A stretch of DNA of 64,000 nt from Flammeovirgaceae bacterium UBA6059 (lineage in GTDB: Bacteria; Bacteroidota; Bacteroidia; Cytophagales; Cyclobacteriaceae). The notes below the pieces were generated by a model. It made no database searches. It worked only from the letters and a program-made list of their open reading frames with translations, and was not told the DNA's origin. The stretch lies in NCBI GenBank assembly GCA_002435755.1, contig DIYH01000032.1, forward strand, positions 62,001-126,000. Reading direction: 5' to 3'. This document shows, piece by piece, positions 62,072-64,000 of the stretch (its first letter is position 1; each line of letters starts with the position of its first letter). The position numbers and the translations under genes were made by a program.

Positions 62072-63298
62072 TCATATGGGAATCTGAAATAGCGCTTGCT
62101 TCGATAGCGGTTTAATAATTTCCTTTTCGTTCAAGTAATGCTTGATCGCCTCGCTATTCTCAACGTGCTTGATCTTGGAGGCCTTATCCCCGAGCAAAGA
62201 GATGACCCTGGTGATATAGGTTTTGCGCAGATGGTTGAACGTCACCTTCTTATTGATTCCTGTTAAGGCCCAGTAGTGGCTAAATGCGCGACTGGCAGTA
62301 TTGGCCAGTGTCTTTCGATTCTCCACATCCGGCACCAGTAAATAATCATTATCAGATCGCCTGGATACAGACAACCTTAGTAGCAACTCTGCCAGGTCAG
62401 TCGTAATCGGTGTATAGCTGAAGAAGTGGTCAGTGTTGTCATGTTCGTTTTCTTTGAATTTCGGAGAGGCGATATAGTTGCCTTTGACGTGCTCCCACTT
62501 TAGCCGTGCCATTCCTGAGCGTCGATCACCGATCAGCAGTGAAGCTTTGTAGAAATCAGCTAGCCATGGGCGATAGTAGTTGGTGCGCTTACCCTTTTGA
62601 TTCCTAAAATGCCAACCGTTTTCATAATTGATCACCGATAGCAGGGCAAGGAATTCTTCCTCTGTCACGATCTCTGAATTGATGGCCACCGCCTTGCGCT
62701 GAAAATCATCAAATGGGTTCTCAAAGTCAAGTTGCTGCTTTTTGATAATGTACTTGATCCAGTTTTTGACAGCTGTCATCTGGGCGTTGTAAGACCATGC
62801 CCCTACCCCTTCGCTTTCTATATAGTCATGAAAATAGCCCACATGATCATCATCGATCTGATCAATCATCGTACCCCTCGGGTTGACCTTCTTCGACTTG
62901 AGGACCTTCACAAACCGCTTAAGATAAGTCACCTGGTCCCTGATGTGCTGAGTACTAAGATTCTTCTTTTTATGGCTTGGTACCCCAATATCCTGCAGAT
63001 AGTCAGTATACAGCTTGGCAGCAGATATCAAGTCCATAGAACCACGACCGCCTCTAGGCTTTAACTTCTTGGTTATATTCTTTTTGAAAGCAAGATGGTC
63101 AATGAATATTTGGTCTACATCGGTACCTTCCCAGGTCTTCAGGATATCCGCTTGCTTCGTGATCGGGTTCCATATTCTCGACTGGTATACCTGCCTATCG
63201 GAATGATTGCATGGCTTAGCGGTAACGGTCTTCTTGCACTTGTTGCACCAGACGTGAAGGCTGTTGTTTCGGTATTTTTCAGGAATGTGTAGCGCCAT
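62072..63298 (-). CDS. Tyrosine recombinase (integrase) of a genomic island
   Basis: The product is 408 residues. The N-terminus has a zinc-ribbon-like Cys pair and Cys-His (WCNKCKKTVTAKPCNHSD). A SAM-like core-binding domain spans about 90-200. The catalytic domain spans about 210-400: LIGDRRSGMARLKWEHV (Arg I); FNHLRKTYITR, where the Arg of box II is kept but the usual His three residues before it is Asn; and SEAIKHYL with the nucleophile Tyr. The gene ends about 100 bp from the tRNA-Arg fragment and points towards it, as expected for an integrase at the element's end. It is a divergent but probably active family member. Confidence 0.85.
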   Translation of the reverse strand: MALHIPEKYRNNSLHVWCNKCKKTVTAKPCNHSDRQVYQSRIWNPITKQADILKTWEGTDVDQIFIDHLAFKKNITKKLKPRGGRGSMDLISAAKLYTDYLQDIGVPSHKKKNLSTQHIRDQVTYLKRFVKVLKSKKVNPRGTMIDQIDDDHVGYFHDYIESEGVGAWSYNAQMTAVKNWIKYIIKKQQLDFENPFDDFQRKAVAINSEIVTEEEFLALLSVINYENGWHFRNQKGKRTNYYRPWLADFYKASLLIGDRRSGMARLKWEHVKGNYIASPKFKENEHDNTDHFFSYTPITTDLAELLLRLSVSRRSDNDYLLVPDVENRKTLANTASRAFSHYWALTGINKKVTFNHLRKTYITRVISLLGDKASKIKHVENSEAIKHYLNEKEIIKPLSKQALFQIPI

Positions 63299-63403
63299 GG
63301 ACTAAAAGATCAGGTGAGAATGCTAGTGATAAGTTAATCAAGTAAAACGAAAGATGAGGTTTGTGCATGCTCGATAGAATGATGGCCTATAACTAACCAC
63401 ATT

Positions 63404-63652
63404 TCATAACTCTTCAAATCCTCTAGCCAGGTCAGACTGGGCCTGGTAGCTGACGTGTTGCACTTCCTGATCTGGTATGCTGGCCAGGAGCTCCTCGAGC
63501 TTCACCACATCGCGCCCACCCCAGTCGTGTATCGGTACACCTGCAGCCTGTAGTCGTGACCTTACCGTGCGTATGTCCTCACAGCCTAGTGCTACTTTGA
63601 GCACCGGGCTGGTAAGGTCATAAATGGGGCAGTATGTGATGACGTTTTTCAA
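63404..63652 (-). CDS. Small protein, possible DNA-binding/excisionase-like
   Basis: The product is 82 residues. The segment ALGCEDIRTVRSRLQAAGVPIHDWGGRDVVKLEELLASI resembles the winged-helix layout of small MerR/excisionase-type proteins, but the match is by eye only. It lies 105 bp upstream of the integrase gene on the same strand, where recombination directionality factors or small regulators often are. Function not established. Confidence 0.5.
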   Translation of the reverse strand: MKNVITYCPIYDLTSPVLKVALGCEDIRTVRSRLQAAGVPIHDWGGRDVVKLEELLASIPDQEVQHVSYQAQSDLARGFEEL

Positions 63653-63704
63653 TTAATCAGTACTAAGTACATAGTAGAGAGTACAAAGACTTATATCTAG
63701 TTAT

Positions 63705-64000
63705 CTAAGCCGATGGCCAGACTGTTATTGATTCAATATCTAGGTTGAGCTTAAACCTAAAATCCTGCACAGGCCACCACTCTCTATATAGTGGATCTGT
63801 GATCGTCACTTTAGGTAGCCTTGGCACATTCATTATATACCTGAGCATGCTCAGGTAATACTCCGCCTTACCAGGAATCATCAATAAATGATTCATCGTA
63901 GCGGTCACATCCAGGCGATTAAACTCTTCGAAATACCAGGCCTCCCGATTGCTTTGGGTAACCTGGAAGATCATGTTGTTGATACCGATCCTGATTGATG
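63705..64000 (-). CDS. Hypothetical protein (probably partial; N-terminus outside window)
   Basis: The frame is open from 64000 to the stop at 63705. An internal ATG at 63974 would give 89 residues (MIFQVTQSNREAWYFEEFN...), but the upstream codons (SIRIGINN) stay open and no ribosome-binding site is seen before that ATG, so the real start is likely beyond the edge. The sequence is mixed, with aromatic-rich stretches (YREWWPVQDFRFKLN) and no recognised domain. It is probably cargo of the island. Confidence 0.5.
   Translation of the reverse strand, partial: SIRIGINNMIFQVTQSNREAWYFEEFNRLDVTATMNHLLMIPGKAEYYLSMLRYIMNVPRLPKVTITDPLYREWWPVQDFRFKLNLDIESITVWPSA

Overview
The window looks like a glycan-utilisation stretch of a Bacteroidota chromosome, most likely a marine Cytophagales-type member. 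The grounds are three SusC/SusD-type outer-membrane systems, a hybrid two-component regulator, C-terminal type IX secretion (T9SS) sorting tails on several secreted proteins, Asp-rich lipoprotein N-termini, and a textbook Bacteroidetes promoter (TTTG-N19-TAnnTTTG) in front of a catabolic operon. Taxonomy is inferred from gene content only.

Region 1 (1-9554). A minus-strand locus runs SGNH sialate-O-acetylesterase-like enzyme > GntR/UTRA repressor > ECF sigma factor (ATGA overlap with the repressor) > an 89-residue stub resembling the cytosolic N-terminus of a FecR anti-sigma factor > SusC > SusD (cut by the window edge). Divergent from it are a DUF5005-like lipoprotein and a TPR lipoprotein. 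Two perfect 14-bp palindromes, one in the divergent promoter and one upstream of the repressor gene, are candidate operators of the GntR protein.

Region 2 (9644-26934). A second locus on the minus strand runs GH130 phosphorylase > MFS transporter > lipoprotein with a probable helical-barrel enzyme fold > SusC > SusD > FIVAR/LamG lipoprotein > [terminator hairpin] > a 1029-residue T9SS-secreted paralogue of the lipoprotein. A divergent hybrid two-component system (HTCS) is the obvious regulator. GH130 suggests intracellular phosphorolysis of a mannoside-type oligosaccharide.

Region 3 (27342-46387). A third SusC/SusD pair is followed by a hairpin and two TIM-barrel-like proteins (DUF4874/DUF4832 and a Tat-exported relative). 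Divergent are a PKD lipoprotein that may bind glycan, with a strong terminator, a GH36-type alpha-galactosidase, a YHS protein, an FG-GAP/ASPIC protein and a vanadium-haloperoxidase/PAP2 homologue with all three active-site motifs. A class III fructose-1,6-bisphosphatase and an EamA transporter follow.

Region 4 (46511-61543). This is probably an N-acetylgalactosamine (GalNAc) catabolic region: a T9SS-secreted DUF4832 protein, a DeoR regulator, AgaS, a PfkB kinase, a class II tagatose/fructose-bisphosphate aldolase, a lipoprotein amidohydrolase, a cytosolic NodB-like protein, another DUF4832 protein, a GH109 alpha-N-acetylgalactosaminidase, a sodium:solute symporter and a FruK/LacC-type kinase. 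No AgaA/NagA-type deacetylase or ROK-type amino-sugar kinase is visible, so either unlinked genes or unusual local enzymes fill those steps.

Region 5 (61879-64000). A 3' fragment of a tRNA-Arg(TCT) with its terminator, paired 12-bp direct repeats and a divergent tyrosine recombinase mark the left end of an integrated genomic island that continues past the window.

The most interesting uncharacterised theme is the set of four DUF4832-like TIM-barrel proteins (three with export signals to different compartments plus a Tat relative), all with a Glu in the same local context and all embedded among GalNAc/galactose enzymes. They are good candidates for an undescribed glycoside hydrolase group.
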